A stretch of 18,735 nucleotides of DNA from DASQLQ01 sp035629935 (GCA_035629935.1 DASQLQ010000060.1:1-18735), one strand, 5' to 3'; shown: positions 7,436 to 14,831, counted from the stretch's first letter. Notes: a model not told the origin generated them from the letters alone. A program made the numbers and translations.

Positions 7436-7870
7436 ATGGAGACGCGCAGACGAGGATCGTTGGTAGCCCTGGCACTCGCGGGCACCATGCTGCTTGGGGC
7501 ATGCGGTTCGGATGAGCCCGTCGACCGTTCCTTCGATAACGAGGCGCCGGCGGCCTCCAACGCGGCTCCGCAGTTGCCGGCCACGGTTCCCTCCAAAGTC
7601 ACGCTGTCCTACAAGAAGGGCAAGTTCAGGGTCGACGTGGGGGCCGAGCGCGACTACTGCCTGGCCCAGCGAGAAGTAGTCGTCGTCGAGCAAGGAAAGC
7701 GGAAGCCCGTTCGCGTTGGGAAGGTCATGACTGACGACGAGGGTTTCGGATCGCTGGCCGACAAGAAGGCCGCTGGGAAGTTCGTTGCTCAGGTCAAGAA
7801 GGGTCCGTCCGCCGAGTACGGCGCCGTATCGATCTGCCTGGGTGGGAACTCCCGACCGCTGAAGGTCTAG
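7436..7870 (+). CDS. Small secreted lipoprotein of unknown function
   Basis: This 144-residue protein starts at an ATG preceded by an AAGGGGG ribosome site at good distance. It has a charged n-region (METRRR), a hydrophobic core and an LGAC lipobox (20-23), so C23 should be lipidated after signal peptidase II cleavage and the mature protein tethered outside the membrane. A short Asp/Pro/Ala-rich tether (24-52) leads to a compact beta-rich domain (53-144) with two cysteines, in DYCLAQ and SICLGG, that may form a disulfide. I do not recognise the domain. It is codirectional with the cyclase gene but 120 bp away, so it may have its own promoter. Its TAG stop lies within a CTAG shared with the convergent cyclase-like gene. 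Confidence 0.85.
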   Translation: METRRRGSLVALALAGTMLLGACGSDEPVDRSFDNEAPAASNAAPQLPATVPSKVTLSYKKGKFRVDVGAERDYCLAQREVVVVEQGKRKPVRVGKVMTDDEGFGSLADKKAAGKFVAQVKKGPSAEYGAVSICLGGNSRPLKV

Positions 7871-8520
7871 AGGACCGAGTAGTAAGTCAGTTCCACCCCG
7901 GAGATGTTCACTTCGTGCTTCTCGCACTTGATTCCGGATTCCTCGATCTGCGCATAGGCAGCCTCGGTCAACAGGACGTCCCCGCTCTCGGCTAGGTCTT
8001 CGCCGAGTTTCGACGCCAGGTTCACCTGATTGCCGAATATGGCTTCGTTGTCGACGTTCAGGATCCTTCCGTGACCGATCCCGATCGACACGTACAGGTC
8101 GCGACTCGACGGAAGGATCACGTTCGCGGTCGCAAGCCGTTCGGTGATCTCTTTAGCGGCCGTTATCGCGTCTTCTACCCCATCCATCAGGCACGTGAGG
8201 TTGTCGGCGTCGGCGCGCACCAAGATGCCACCGTGGCCTTCGACACTGGGAAGCGCCAAGCGTTGCATCTGGTGGATCATTAAGAGGAAAGGCAGGATCC
8301 CCTCGAGCTGGGTCGTACGAGTGAATCCGCTGAGGTCCAGGATCAAGATCGTTCGCTCCTGGCGGAAATTGGTCTCGATCCGCTCTTTGATGGCGTCGTA
8401 GTCCCCGGGCTTCTCGATCAACTCGTCGAGCATGGCCTCGAGGTTGTCCCGCGTATTGAGATCGGCGAGCTTCTCTTGTTCTTCTGCTCCTTTGGTGCTG
8501 TCGGTGCCTTCGGTAGCCAC
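7867..8520 (-). CDS. Class III cyclase-homology-domain protein with atypical active site
   Basis: This 217-residue soluble protein starts at a GTG behind a modest GGGATGG ribosome site. After an acidic helical N-terminus (1-55) it carries one class III nucleotidyl cyclase homology domain (56-217): ILDLSGFTR (60-68) with metal ligand D62, then VRADADNLTCLMD (101-113) with metal ligand D106, then IFGNQVNLASKL (161-172). Compared with canonical enzymes, the purine-contacting Lys is R102, the second specificity residue Asp is N164, and the transition-state Arg is K171, while N167 is kept. It belongs to the DxSGFT/ADN-type cyclase-like group. It may have altered specificity, low activity or a regulatory role. 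It converges on the lipoprotein gene with a 4-bp overlap and is divergent from the zinc-ribbon gene. Confidence 0.85.
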   Translation of the reverse strand: MATEGTDSTKGAEEQEKLADLNTRDNLEAMLDELIEKPGDYDAIKERIETNFRQERTILILDLSGFTRTTQLEGILPFLLMIHQMQRLALPSVEGHGGILVRADADNLTCLMDGVEDAITAAKEITERLATANVILPSSRDLYVSIGIGHGRILNVDNEAIFGNQVNLASKLGEDLAESGDVLLTEAAYAQIEESGIKCEKHEVNISGVELTYYSVL

Positions 8521-8612
8521 GGTCCATCCCGTCTCTAGTCGGAGGCGAAAAAGCTACCAAGAATCTGTCGCTCCTCTGGCCCCGTCGCGCCGGCTTGGGC
8601 GATGATGGAGCG

Positions 8613-9263
8613 GTGGAACAGACCCCATCGATGCCCTGCTCGAATTGCGGCTACCAGGTCGAGGCCGGCTCTCCGATCTGCGGTAACTGCGGACACCCCC
8701 AGAGTGGATACACGACGGGCACCGCACAGACGATAGCGGCGGGCGGCAACCGGCGTGGGTGCCTCATCGCGATCGTCATCCTCTTCGTGGTCCTCGGAAC
8801 GGCCATCTGGGGGATCACTGCGAAGATCGGAGACTTCTTCCAGTCGGACCAGATCGACACCATCACCGATGCGTTCGACGACCTGAACGATCTCAACGAC
8901 GGGACCCCCGGTGGATTCGAACTGGAGAAAGCTCCCGGCCCTTACAAAGGGGTGCGCGCACTCGCTGTGGCGCTGAACCAAGGCGGGCTCCGCTGCAAGA
9001 AGATAGATGTCCAACATGCGGACGAATACGTCGCCTCGGGGAGTTGCCAAGTTGCGGGGAATGGTCGTCCAGGCGTCCCTCCTCAGACTCATGTGCAGAT
9101 CAACATCTTCTTCGCTCGAACGAGCCTCGAGGCGGTGGAGAATCAGATGCAGGATGGCTCGTTCACCTTCGTGCACGACGACAACTGGTTCGTGATCACT
9201 CTCGAGCCCGTTGCGAAGAAAGTGCACAAGATCCTCGGGGGCGACCTCTCCCTGACTAGATAG
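8613..9263 (+). CDS. Zinc-ribbon, single-pass membrane protein of unknown function
   Basis: This protein is 216 residues long if it starts at GTG 8613. The N-terminus is a cytoplasmic zinc ribbon, with C9 and C12 (CSNC) paired with C23 and C26 (CGNC). A Gly/Thr-rich linker leads to one transmembrane helix (50-68, GCLIAIVILFVVLGTAIWGI), followed by an extracytoplasmic domain of about 145 residues with two cysteines. I do not recognise that domain. Zinc ribbon plus one TM helix is a common arrangement in Gram-positive bacteria. The start is uncertain: TTG 8595 and ATG 8631 are in frame, and GTG 8613 was chosen because GGAG lies just before it, though only 2 nt away. The FAAL gene follows after 13 bp, suggesting one transcript with FAAL and ACP. 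Confidence 0.8.
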   Translation: MEQTPSMPCSNCGYQVEAGSPICGNCGHPQSGYTTGTAQTIAAGGNRRGCLIAIVILFVVLGTAIWGITAKIGDFFQSDQIDTITDAFDDLNDLNDGTPGGFELEKAPGPYKGVRALAVALNQGGLRCKKIDVQHADEYVASGSCQVAGNGRPGVPPQTHVQINIFFARTSLEAVENQMQDGSFTFVHDDNWFVITLEPVAKKVHKILGGDLSLTR

Positions 9264-9276
9264 ATTCGCTCGCCCT

Positions 9277-10905
9277 ATGGGATCTCGGAGCTGGTTGGAG
9301 AAGATGACCGAGGCGGCGGAAGCGGGCGGAAGGCTGACGGTCCTTCAGAAAGGTGAACCCGGTGAGGTTCCGATCGCCGATCTTCTGGCGGTCGGCCGAC
9401 GCAAGGCCGCGGGGCTCTCGTCCTTGGGAGTCGCTCGGGGCGACCGGGTAGCGGCGTTCGCCCACACCTCTTACGACTTCATCGCCTCGTGCCTCGCGAT
9501 CTGGCATGCAGGCGGGGTCGTTGTGTCCCTCCCTCCGCCGAGGCAGCTGCTGGCCTCAGATGTATGGGAACGTCGCGTGACCAGCGCGATCGAGGCCGCC
9601 GACGTGCGTCTTGTCGTCGCGCCAGACGCCGATGCCCGATCGCTTCACGTCGAATCCAGAGAGTTCGCCTCGATCCCCTCGGAGGAAGCGACCCTCGACC
9701 TGCCGGAGCCGGCCGACCCGGCTTTGATCCAATTCAGTTCGGGCACCACCCGGGCACCGGTGGGGGTGTTGATCAGCCACGGTGCCCTGACCGGTCAGTC
9801 CGAGGGTATCCAGGCGAACCGACCGAGTGACCCGACCCGTGACCACTGCGTCAGTTGGGTGCCGCTGTACCACGATCTCGGATTGTTGCGCTGTCTGTTC
9901 ATGCCGATGACGGCCGGCTCTTCAGTGACCCTGTTGCCGACGACTTCTTTCGTTCAGGATCCGGGCCGGTGGCTCCTAGAGATAAGCCGACGCAGGGGGA
10001 CCTTCGCGAGCGCACCGAACTTCGGCTATGCCCTTGCAACCAGAGCTGCACTCAAGGGATTCGACGAGCCTGTGGACCTGTCCGGGTGGACCGCTTCGTG
10101 CGGCGGCGAGCTGATCGACCCGAACACGTTGCATCGTTTCTTCGAAGCGACCGAGCGGTTCGGCTTCGAGCCCTCACTGTTCGCCCCCGGCTACGGGTTG
10201 GCCGAGTCGACATGTGTAGTGACGGCGATGAAGCCAGGCAAAGGGGTCTTGATCGATCCCGTCGACCGGAATGAGCTCGCTTCGGGCAAGGCGATCCCCG
10301 CCGATCCGAGCTCGCAGGGCGTGGTGCAACTGGTTTCGGTCGGCAAGGCTCTGCCCGGCACAAAGGTCAGGATCGTTTCCGATGCCGGTGCGGTGCTCGA
10401 CGATAGAGAAGTGGGGGAGGTCGAGGCCAGCGGTCCCTGCTTGATGGACGGGTACGTTGGGCAGGGGATGCTCGCTATAGAAGATGGATGGCTGCATACC
10501 GGCGATCGTGGGTATCTGGTCGATGAACACCTCTTCATCACGGGCCGCATCAAAGATGTGATCGTGATCAGAGGTCAGAACTTCTACGCGGAGGATCTCG
10601 AGCGCGTCGCCCAGGACGCGACGGGGGTAAGGAGAGGAAGGTGCATTGCCGTAGGCGTTGTCAGAGATGACACGGAAGGCCTCGTTCTCGCCGCCGAGAC
10701 GCGGCTGACAGATCCCGGGGAACTTCAGGCTTGCAGGCGAGAGATCGTTCGCCTCCTCCTACGGGAGACGGAACTTGCTCCCGCCGAGGTTCGCCTACTT
10801 CCTCCTAACTCTCTTCCACGTTCGACGAGCGGAAAGCTTCAGCGCGGCCTCTTTCGTCAACGACTCGAAGCCGAGACGGATGACGGATCGCGGGAGAGCG
10901 CCTAG
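9277..10905 (+). CDS. Fatty acyl-AMP ligase (FAAL)-like adenylating enzyme
   Basis: This 542-residue ANL-superfamily enzyme would activate a carboxylic acid with ATP as acyl-AMP for transfer to a carrier protein. Motifs in order: A3 phosphate loop IQFSSGTTRAPVGVLISHG (151-169); VSWVPLYHDLGL (192-203) and SAPNFGYALA (245-254), both typical of FAALs; A5 GYGLAES (305-311); A7 HTGDRGYL (407-414); A8 ITGRIKDVIVIRGQNFYAEDLE (421-442); and A10 LPRSTSGKLQR (513-523) with catalytic K520. Length fits the family. The ACP gene begins at the next base after its stop, so that ACP is the likely acceptor. ATG 9304, with GGAG 3 nt upstream, is an alternative start. FAALs normally feed PKS or NRPS lines, but none is seen here. 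The substrate acid cannot be read from the sequence. Confidence 0.9.
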   Translation: MGSRSWLEKMTEAAEAGGRLTVLQKGEPGEVPIADLLAVGRRKAAGLSSLGVARGDRVAAFAHTSYDFIASCLAIWHAGGVVVSLPPPRQLLASDVWERRVTSAIEAADVRLVVAPDADARSLHVESREFASIPSEEATLDLPEPADPALIQFSSGTTRAPVGVLISHGALTGQSEGIQANRPSDPTRDHCVSWVPLYHDLGLLRCLFMPMTAGSSVTLLPTTSFVQDPGRWLLEISRRRGTFASAPNFGYALATRAALKGFDEPVDLSGWTASCGGELIDPNTLHRFFEATERFGFEPSLFAPGYGLAESTCVVTAMKPGKGVLIDPVDRNELASGKAIPADPSSQGVVQLVSVGKALPGTKVRIVSDAGAVLDDREVGEVEASGPCLMDGYVGQGMLAIEDGWLHTGDRGYLVDEHLFITGRIKDVIVIRGQNFYAEDLERVAQDATGVRRGRCIAVGVVRDDTEGLVLAAETRLTDPGELQACRREIVRLLLRETELAPAEVRLLPPNSLPRSTSGKLQRGLFRQRLEAETDDGSRESA

Positions 10906-11169
10906 ATGGCCACCGTACCGAGGAAGACCCGGCTGGCGGAGCTGATCAATGAGTCTCTGCAAGCGACCGATCGTGACCCGTTGGGCGCTGACGTCATCCC
11001 AAACCTGTTCCTTCCCGATGTGCTCGACTCACTCAGCATCACCGCGCTCGTGTCGCATATCGAAGACGAGTGGGACATCGTCGTCGAGGACGAGGAATTG
11101 AGCCCAGAGATCTTCGAGAGCCTCGATGCGCTCGATGCTTTCGTTGCCACGAAACTCGATGCTTCTTGA
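10906..11169 (+). CDS. Acyl carrier protein
   Basis: This 87-residue acidic, helical carrier protein has the phosphopantetheine attachment motif DSL at 41-43 (VLDSLSITALVSHIEDEWDI), making S42 the site modified by a phosphopantetheinyl transferase. Its size matches free-standing ACPs. The helix II region after DSL is rich in acid residues, as expected for partner docking. The ATG follows the FAAL stop directly, so translation is very likely coupled, and the pair should work as loader and carrier. The convergent holo-ACP synthase gene ends 6 bp away and could supply the pantetheine arm. It diverges from the housekeeping fatty-acid ACP signature, so a dedicated pathway is more likely than general lipid synthesis. 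Confidence 0.9.
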   Translation: MATVPRKTRLAELINESLQATDRDPLGADVIPNLFLPDVLDSLSITALVSHIEDEWDIVVEDEELSPEIFESLDALDAFVATKLDAS

Positions 11170-11175
11170 CCCCGG

Positions 11176-11511
11176 TTAGTCGGCCCTGAGGGCGATCGCA
11201 ACGGCAACGCTTCCCTCGTGAGAGATCGACACCATCGCGGGTGTCTCGTTGCCATCGATGAGGACCGTGGGGCGGCCGGACCCGGCTCGAACGACCTCTA
11301 TCCGCTGTGCCCATTGATGGATCGAGGACAACCCGAGGGCTTTGACGACGGCCTCTTTCGCAGCGAAGGTGCCGGCGAACCGTGTGGGTGGATCGAAGGA
11401 TGAACGACAGAACGACCGTTCCGCCGGCGTGAAGAGTCGCGCTTCGATCCGGGGCACGAGGTCGAGCGCGCGACGGAATCGAGAAATTTCGACTACGTCT
11501 ACGCCGATCAT
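11176..11511 (-). CDS. acpS: Holo-[acyl-carrier-protein] synthase
   Basis: This 111-residue AcpS-type phosphopantetheinyl transferase moves 4'-phosphopantetheine from CoA to the serine of ACP. The family signature is intact: IGVDVVEISRFRRAL (2-16) with metal ligand D5, RFAGTFAAKEAVVKALG (44-60) with E53, and VSISHEGSVAVAIAL (94-108). Length fits AcpS (about 120). The open frame continues upstream to 11739 but overlaps the divergent gene. ATG 11511 is clearly preferred, with a TAGGAG ribosome site 9 nt before it. AcpS is often single-copy and essential, so this may be the organism's only AcpS. Its position tail-to-tail with the FAAL-ACP pair still suggests a shared role. Confidence 0.93.
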   Translation of the reverse strand: MIGVDVVEISRFRRALDLVPRIEARLFTPAERSFCRSSFDPPTRFAGTFAAKEAVVKALGLSSIHQWAQRIEVVRAGSGRPTVLIDGNETPAMVSISHEGSVAVAIALRAD

Positions 11512-11550
11512 CGCTGCACTCCTAACACGCGTCCTCGTAATCTGCCGAGC

Positions 11551-13227
11551 GTGAGTTTCGACCAGCATCCAACTCCTGCAGCCATGGATCACGCTAGCGG
11601 CGCGCAGCTTCTCGCCCTGGGGCGCTCGTTGTTGTCGGGGGCCGCGGCCCCCCCGGGAACCGAAGTATCGACCGGGTCGTCGATCGTGGTCGCCAGTCTG
11701 TCCCGTCCGGCCGCTTCGGCGGTAGTTGCTGGGGGGCAAGGTCCCACTGTGGCCGCTGCGATGGCCGTGGCCATCCGTTCGCTGCGCGAGCGAGCGACCC
11801 AGGCAGGCGCCGAGGACGGAACCCTACGGATCGACATCGTCCGCGACCGTGGCTACCAACGCATATCCGAGTCACCGGGACGCGTACTGATCGATCCATC
11901 GGCCGAGGGAGTGTGGTTCCCCTCGAGTGGCGTGATCCTCCTGCCCGACGAACTCATGAGCCGCCGACTCATTGGGGACGACAAGATCGTGCGCCGGCGT
12001 CGTCTCCTGCGCTACGTGCTGGAGCGGGACTCGCGGGAGCTTCCCGTGGAGCCTGAATGGTCCTATGTGCCGATCCGTTTCGACACCTTCGTTGAGGAAG
12101 GTTCGGGCGCTATCGGTTTAGTGCGGGGAAACGTTGCAACCCAGGTTGCGGGACCTGATCAACTGATGGAATCTGCCGTCAGCGGAGGCGAGTACTTGCT
12201 TCGCCATCAGTTCGACAACGGCGAATTCGGTTACACCTACAAACCCTGGAGCAACACGTACGACGACGACTACAACCTCCTTCGCCACGCAGGCACGACC
12301 TACGCGTTGCTCGAGCTATACCGAGCAACGCGGGACGAACGCTTCCGTCGGGGTGGCGAGAACGGGATCGAAGCTTTGCTTCGCTACGCGCGGCCCCCTC
12401 GCGCCGACGACCCCAAGGCGAGCTTCGAAGCCATCGTGGGACCGGAGGGTGCAGCGAAGGTGGGGGGAGCGGGCCTTGCGATCCTTGCACTCACCGAATA
12501 CGAGAAGGCGACCGGGGACGCGCGTTGGCAAGAGCGAGCGCTCAATCTCGCCGGCTTCCTGTTACACCAGCTCGAGTTGTCCGGTCACTTCGTCTCCAAG
12601 TACTTCTATGAAGAAGAGGGAGACAACCTCGACTCGATCTATTACCCGGGCGAGGCGATCCTTGCGTTGTGCCGTCTCTACCGGCTCCGTCCGGATCAAC
12701 GTCTCCTCGAGGCCGCGACCCGGGCCGCACGCTGGCTCATCACGGTGCGGGATCGGAAAGTCGTCACTGATCGATTGCCACACGACCACTGGTTGCTGAT
12801 GGGGTTGAACGAACTGGTGGACCTGACGTCGGACGAACTATTCCAATCGCACGCCTTTCGGATCGCGAACGCCATCGTGGCCAAGCAGCACGTCGATCCA
12901 CCCCACCCCGATTGGGCCGGGGGCTTCTACGTCCCTCCTCGTTCCACGCCGACCGCCACCCGTTCGGAAGCCTTAGTCGCAGCGAGCGAGCTGGCAGAGC
13001 GATCGGGCATGGATCGAAAGATCTACATCGACGTTCTCGCGAAGAGCACACGGTTCCAGCGCAGGTGTCAGTTCGATCGCTTCAATACCTGGTTCCTGCC
13101 TCGGCCTGACCTTGCCCTCGGTGGTTTCCGTGAACACCTGACGAGCTGGGAGGTGCGCATCGACTACGTCCAGCACAACGCTTCGTCGCTGCTGGGGTTC
13201 AGGAGCCTGCTGCTGGGCGAGCGTTGA
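11551..13227 (+). CDS. Predicted alpha/alpha-toroid protein with unassigned N-terminal domain
   Basis: I do not recognise this 558-residue protein with certainty. Residues about 205-558 show repeated helical hairpins with small-residue and aromatic motifs, as in (alpha/alpha)6-toroid proteins (terpene cyclase, epimerase and glycosidase-like folds). Examples are GEFGYTYKPWSNTYDDDYNL (224-243) followed by LRHAGTTYALLELYRAT (244-260), GGAGLAILALTEYEKATGD (305-323), YYPGEAILALCRLYRL (364-379) and a terminal SWEVRIDYVQHNASSLLGF (532-550). The acidic DDD (238-240), R245, H246 and H542 are candidate active-site residues. Residues 40-190 form a separate alpha/beta domain (SSIVVASLSR, LRIDIVRD, GVILLPDEL) that loosely recalls AMMECR1-like domains. 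There is no signal peptide. The GTG start lacks a clear ribosome site; ATG 11584 is an alternative. It is divergent from acpS by 39 bp and ends 1 bp from the SDR gene's stop. Confidence 0.75.
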   Translation: MSFDQHPTPAAMDHASGAQLLALGRSLLSGAAAPPGTEVSTGSSIVVASLSRPAASAVVAGGQGPTVAAAMAVAIRSLRERATQAGAEDGTLRIDIVRDRGYQRISESPGRVLIDPSAEGVWFPSSGVILLPDELMSRRLIGDDKIVRRRRLLRYVLERDSRELPVEPEWSYVPIRFDTFVEEGSGAIGLVRGNVATQVAGPDQLMESAVSGGEYLLRHQFDNGEFGYTYKPWSNTYDDDYNLLRHAGTTYALLELYRATRDERFRRGGENGIEALLRYARPPRADDPKASFEAIVGPEGAAKVGGAGLAILALTEYEKATGDARWQERALNLAGFLLHQLELSGHFVSKYFYEEEGDNLDSIYYPGEAILALCRLYRLRPDQRLLEAATRAARWLITVRDRKVVTDRLPHDHWLLMGLNELVDLTSDELFQSHAFRIANAIVAKQHVDPPHPDWAGGFYVPPRSTPTATRSEALVAASELAERSGMDRKIYIDVLAKSTRFQRRCQFDRFNTWFLPRPDLALGGFREHLTSWEVRIDYVQHNASSLLGFRSLLLGER

Positions 13228-13228
13228 T

Positions 13229-14011
13229 CTACAGAGCGCGCCCCATGCCCCCGCCGACATCGATGCTGGCACCGGTGATGTAACTAGCTTTGTCACCGGC
13301 TAGGAACGCCACCAACCCCGCGACCTCTTCCGGCGTTCCGAATCGACCCATCGGGATCTCGGCTTTGGCCATCGTCTTGAAGAACTCACTTTCCGACATC
13401 TCCGGCGCCCGGCGTTGATGGATGTTCTTCCATTGCGGGGTGAGGACGTACCCGATGTTCACCGCATTCACCAGGATGTTTTCGGGAGCCAGCTCCAACG
13501 ACAACGTTTTCGAGAACGCGAGACATGCGGCCCGGTTCGTCGAGGTTGCGAAGAATCTCGGGTCCGGCGAGCGGCTCTGTATCGCGTTGATGTTGATGAT
13601 GCGCCCCCCCTTGCGTGCCCGCATGTGGGGCAACACTTCACGAGAGCAACGGATCATCGAGAAGAGTTTGACGTCGAGGTCCTTCTTCCACACCTCGTCG
13701 GTCAGTGTTTCGAAGGTTCCCGGGTGAGCCCCGCCGGCGTTGTTAACGAGGATGTCGACTCCGTCCAGAGCATCGGCCGCTTGCGCTACGAACTCGACGA
13801 CCTGTTTGGGGTCGGTCACGTCGGCGACCCGGGCGAAGACCTTCACACCTGCCGCCTCGAGCTCCTTGCCCGCTTGCTCGATCTCGTCCTTGTTGCGGGA
13901 ACAGATGGCGACATCGGCTCCCTCGGTAGCGAGTTGCTCGGCGATCGCGCGACCGAGCCCCTTCGACCCACCGGTCACGATCGCTTGGCGACCCTTGAGG
14001 CCGAGGTCCAT
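13229..14011 (-). CDS. SDR-fold protein lacking the catalytic tetrad
   Basis: This 260-residue short-chain dehydrogenase/reductase-fold protein has an intact Rossmann cofactor site: TGGSKGLG (13-20), a D64 region (VADVTD) and NNAGG (90-94). The C-terminus (IPMGRFGTPEEVAGLVAFLA, 219-238, and YITGASIDVGGGMG, 244-257) is fully typical of 3-oxoacyl-ACP-reductase-like SDRs. The catalytic residues are missing: the structural Asn is K115, the Ser position is A143 (in IININAIQS), and YxxxK is replaced by T156 and R160 (FATSTNRAACLAFSK). It may be a non-canonical subfamily with another mechanism or a binding role. An intact GGAGG ribosome site lies 8 nt before the ATG, within the end of the upstream cupin gene, which stops 2 nt before this start; the two form an operon. 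Confidence 0.88.
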   Translation of the reverse strand: MDLGLKGRQAIVTGGSKGLGRAIAEQLATEGADVAICSRNKDEIEQAGKELEAAGVKVFARVADVTDPKQVVEFVAQAADALDGVDILVNNAGGAHPGTFETLTDEVWKKDLDVKLFSMIRCSREVLPHMRARKGGRIININAIQSRSPDPRFFATSTNRAACLAFSKTLSLELAPENILVNAVNIGYVLTPQWKNIHQRRAPEMSESEFFKTMAKAEIPMGRFGTPEEVAGLVAFLAGDKASYITGASIDVGGGMGRAL

Positions 14012-14013
14012 CG

Positions 14014-14448
14014 CTAGGCCTCCGGTTCGGCGCGGCGGTTGCCGTCGGCTTCAAGCAAGCCCATCGCCTCGAGCAATCCGGCGCGTGGCGGATAAAAGAC
14101 GTCGAGCTCGAAGCACGAGCTGTCGTATGTGCGAGCGCCGTGCGGCACGTTCGGAGGTATCACCACGGCTTCTCCTCGACGGACGATGTGTTTCTCGCCG
14201 GCCACTTCGAACTCGAACTCGCCGTCGAGCACGATCGAGATCTGTTCTTCGTCGTGCCAGTGCACGGGTGCTTCGGTGTGTGGGTCGAGTTGCACGAAAT
14301 TGACCATCAACTGCTCGCCGAGAACGGGTTGGAAGCGAAGGCCCGGCATCATCTCCAACGGATCCAAGTCATCCCACTTCACGAACCTGCCCTTGCCGCT
14401 CTGCTGGCTTCCCGTGTCGGTCGCGAAGTAACGGTCACTGTCGGGCAC
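14014..14448 (-). CDS. Cupin-domain protein
   Basis: This 144-residue single cupin has the metal-site motif 1 PVHWHDEEQISIVLDGEFEF (61-80), with H63 and H65 and Gln at 69 where Glu is canonical, and motif 2 GEAVVIPPNVPHGAR (92-106) with H103. A metal-binding beta barrel is therefore likely; the reaction could be dioxygenase, isomerase or sensing and cannot be deduced. The frame opens at GTG 14478, but GTG 14448 is chosen because a perfect AGGAGGT ribosome site (14456-14462) lies 7 nt before it. It is the first gene of a two-gene operon with the SDR-fold protein, and both may act on one metabolite. It is divergent from the Dabb gene. Confidence 0.88.
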   Translation of the reverse strand: MPDSDRYFATDTGSQQSGKGRFVKWDDLDPLEMMPGLRFQPVLGEQLMVNFVQLDPHTEAPVHWHDEEQISIVLDGEFEFEVAGEKHIVRRGEAVVIPPNVPHGARTYDSSCFELDVFYPPRAGLLEAMGLLEADGNRRAEPEA

Positions 14449-14455
14449 GCGAGGT

Positions 14456-14462
14456 ACCTCCT
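14456..14462 (-). promoter_or_regulatory. Strong ribosome binding site that fixes the cupin start
   Basis: On the minus strand this is AGGAGGT, a full anti-SD match, 7 nt before GTG 14448. It lies inside the longer open frame that begins at 14478, so the shorter start is almost certainly the real one. Confidence 0.75.
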
Positions 14463-14494
14463 GTCGGCTTAGATTCACTGCGGATCGATCGAAG

Positions 14495-14500
14495 AGGAGG
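14495..14500 (+). promoter_or_regulatory. Ribosome binding site for Dabb gene
   Basis: AGGAGG lies 10 nt before GTG 14511. The next gene downstream has AGGAGG (14812-14817) at exactly the same 10-nt distance from its GTG, so both starts support each other. Confidence 0.65.
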
Positions 14501-14510
14501 CTAAATCGTC

Positions 14511-14831
14511 GTGGCTGATCGTGCGCAACACTGCGTTCTGTTCAAGTTCCCTCACGAGCTTTCGGCCGAGGAAGAGAAGGAGATGCTCGAGCAGATCCGA
14601 GCCTGGCCCCAGGCGATCCCCGGTTTCACCGGCCTCCGGTTCGGTAAGGACGTGGGCGGCCGGTCGGGGGGCTATGACTACCTCTTGCTTACCGAGTTCG
14701 AGAACGAAGAAGCTCACCAGGCCTACTACTCACAGCCTGCTCATGTGGCCTTCGCCGAATGGGTGGGGGAGCGCAAAGTCGAAGTGATCAGGGTGGACTA
14801 CGCCCTTACCGAGGAGGCACTCCTTCTGTGA
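14511..14831 (+). CDS. Dabb (stress-responsive alpha/beta barrel) family protein
   Basis: This 106-residue protein has the dimeric ferredoxin-like Dabb layout. It opens with a strand and conserved core HCVLFKFPHELSAEEEKEML (7-26), then an AIPGFTGLRFGKDVGG segment (35-50), a central strand YDYLLLTEFEN (55-65) and a helix beginning EEAHQAYYSQPAH (66-78). Members include stress-induced proteins of unknown role and small enzymes such as olivetolic acid cyclase. No function can be assigned. Starting at GTG 14511, it overlaps the following dehydratase gene by 4 bp (GTGA), so the two products are probably made together. The hydrolase gene 37 bp beyond that one may share the transcript, although a hairpin lies between. 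Confidence 0.87.
   Translation: MADRAQHCVLFKFPHELSAEEEKEMLEQIRAWPQAIPGFTGLRFGKDVGGRSGGYDYLLLTEFENEEAHQAYYSQPAHVAFAEWVGERKVEVIRVDYALTEEALLL

Noticed and set aside
6854..7927. 357-codon minus-strand open frame
   Set aside because: It lies opposite the TPR region and the lipoprotein gene and overlaps the second cyclase; no recognisable motifs.
13415..14017. 200-codon plus-strand open frame
   Set aside because: Antisense to the SDR gene, whose cofactor motifs and ribosome site are clear.
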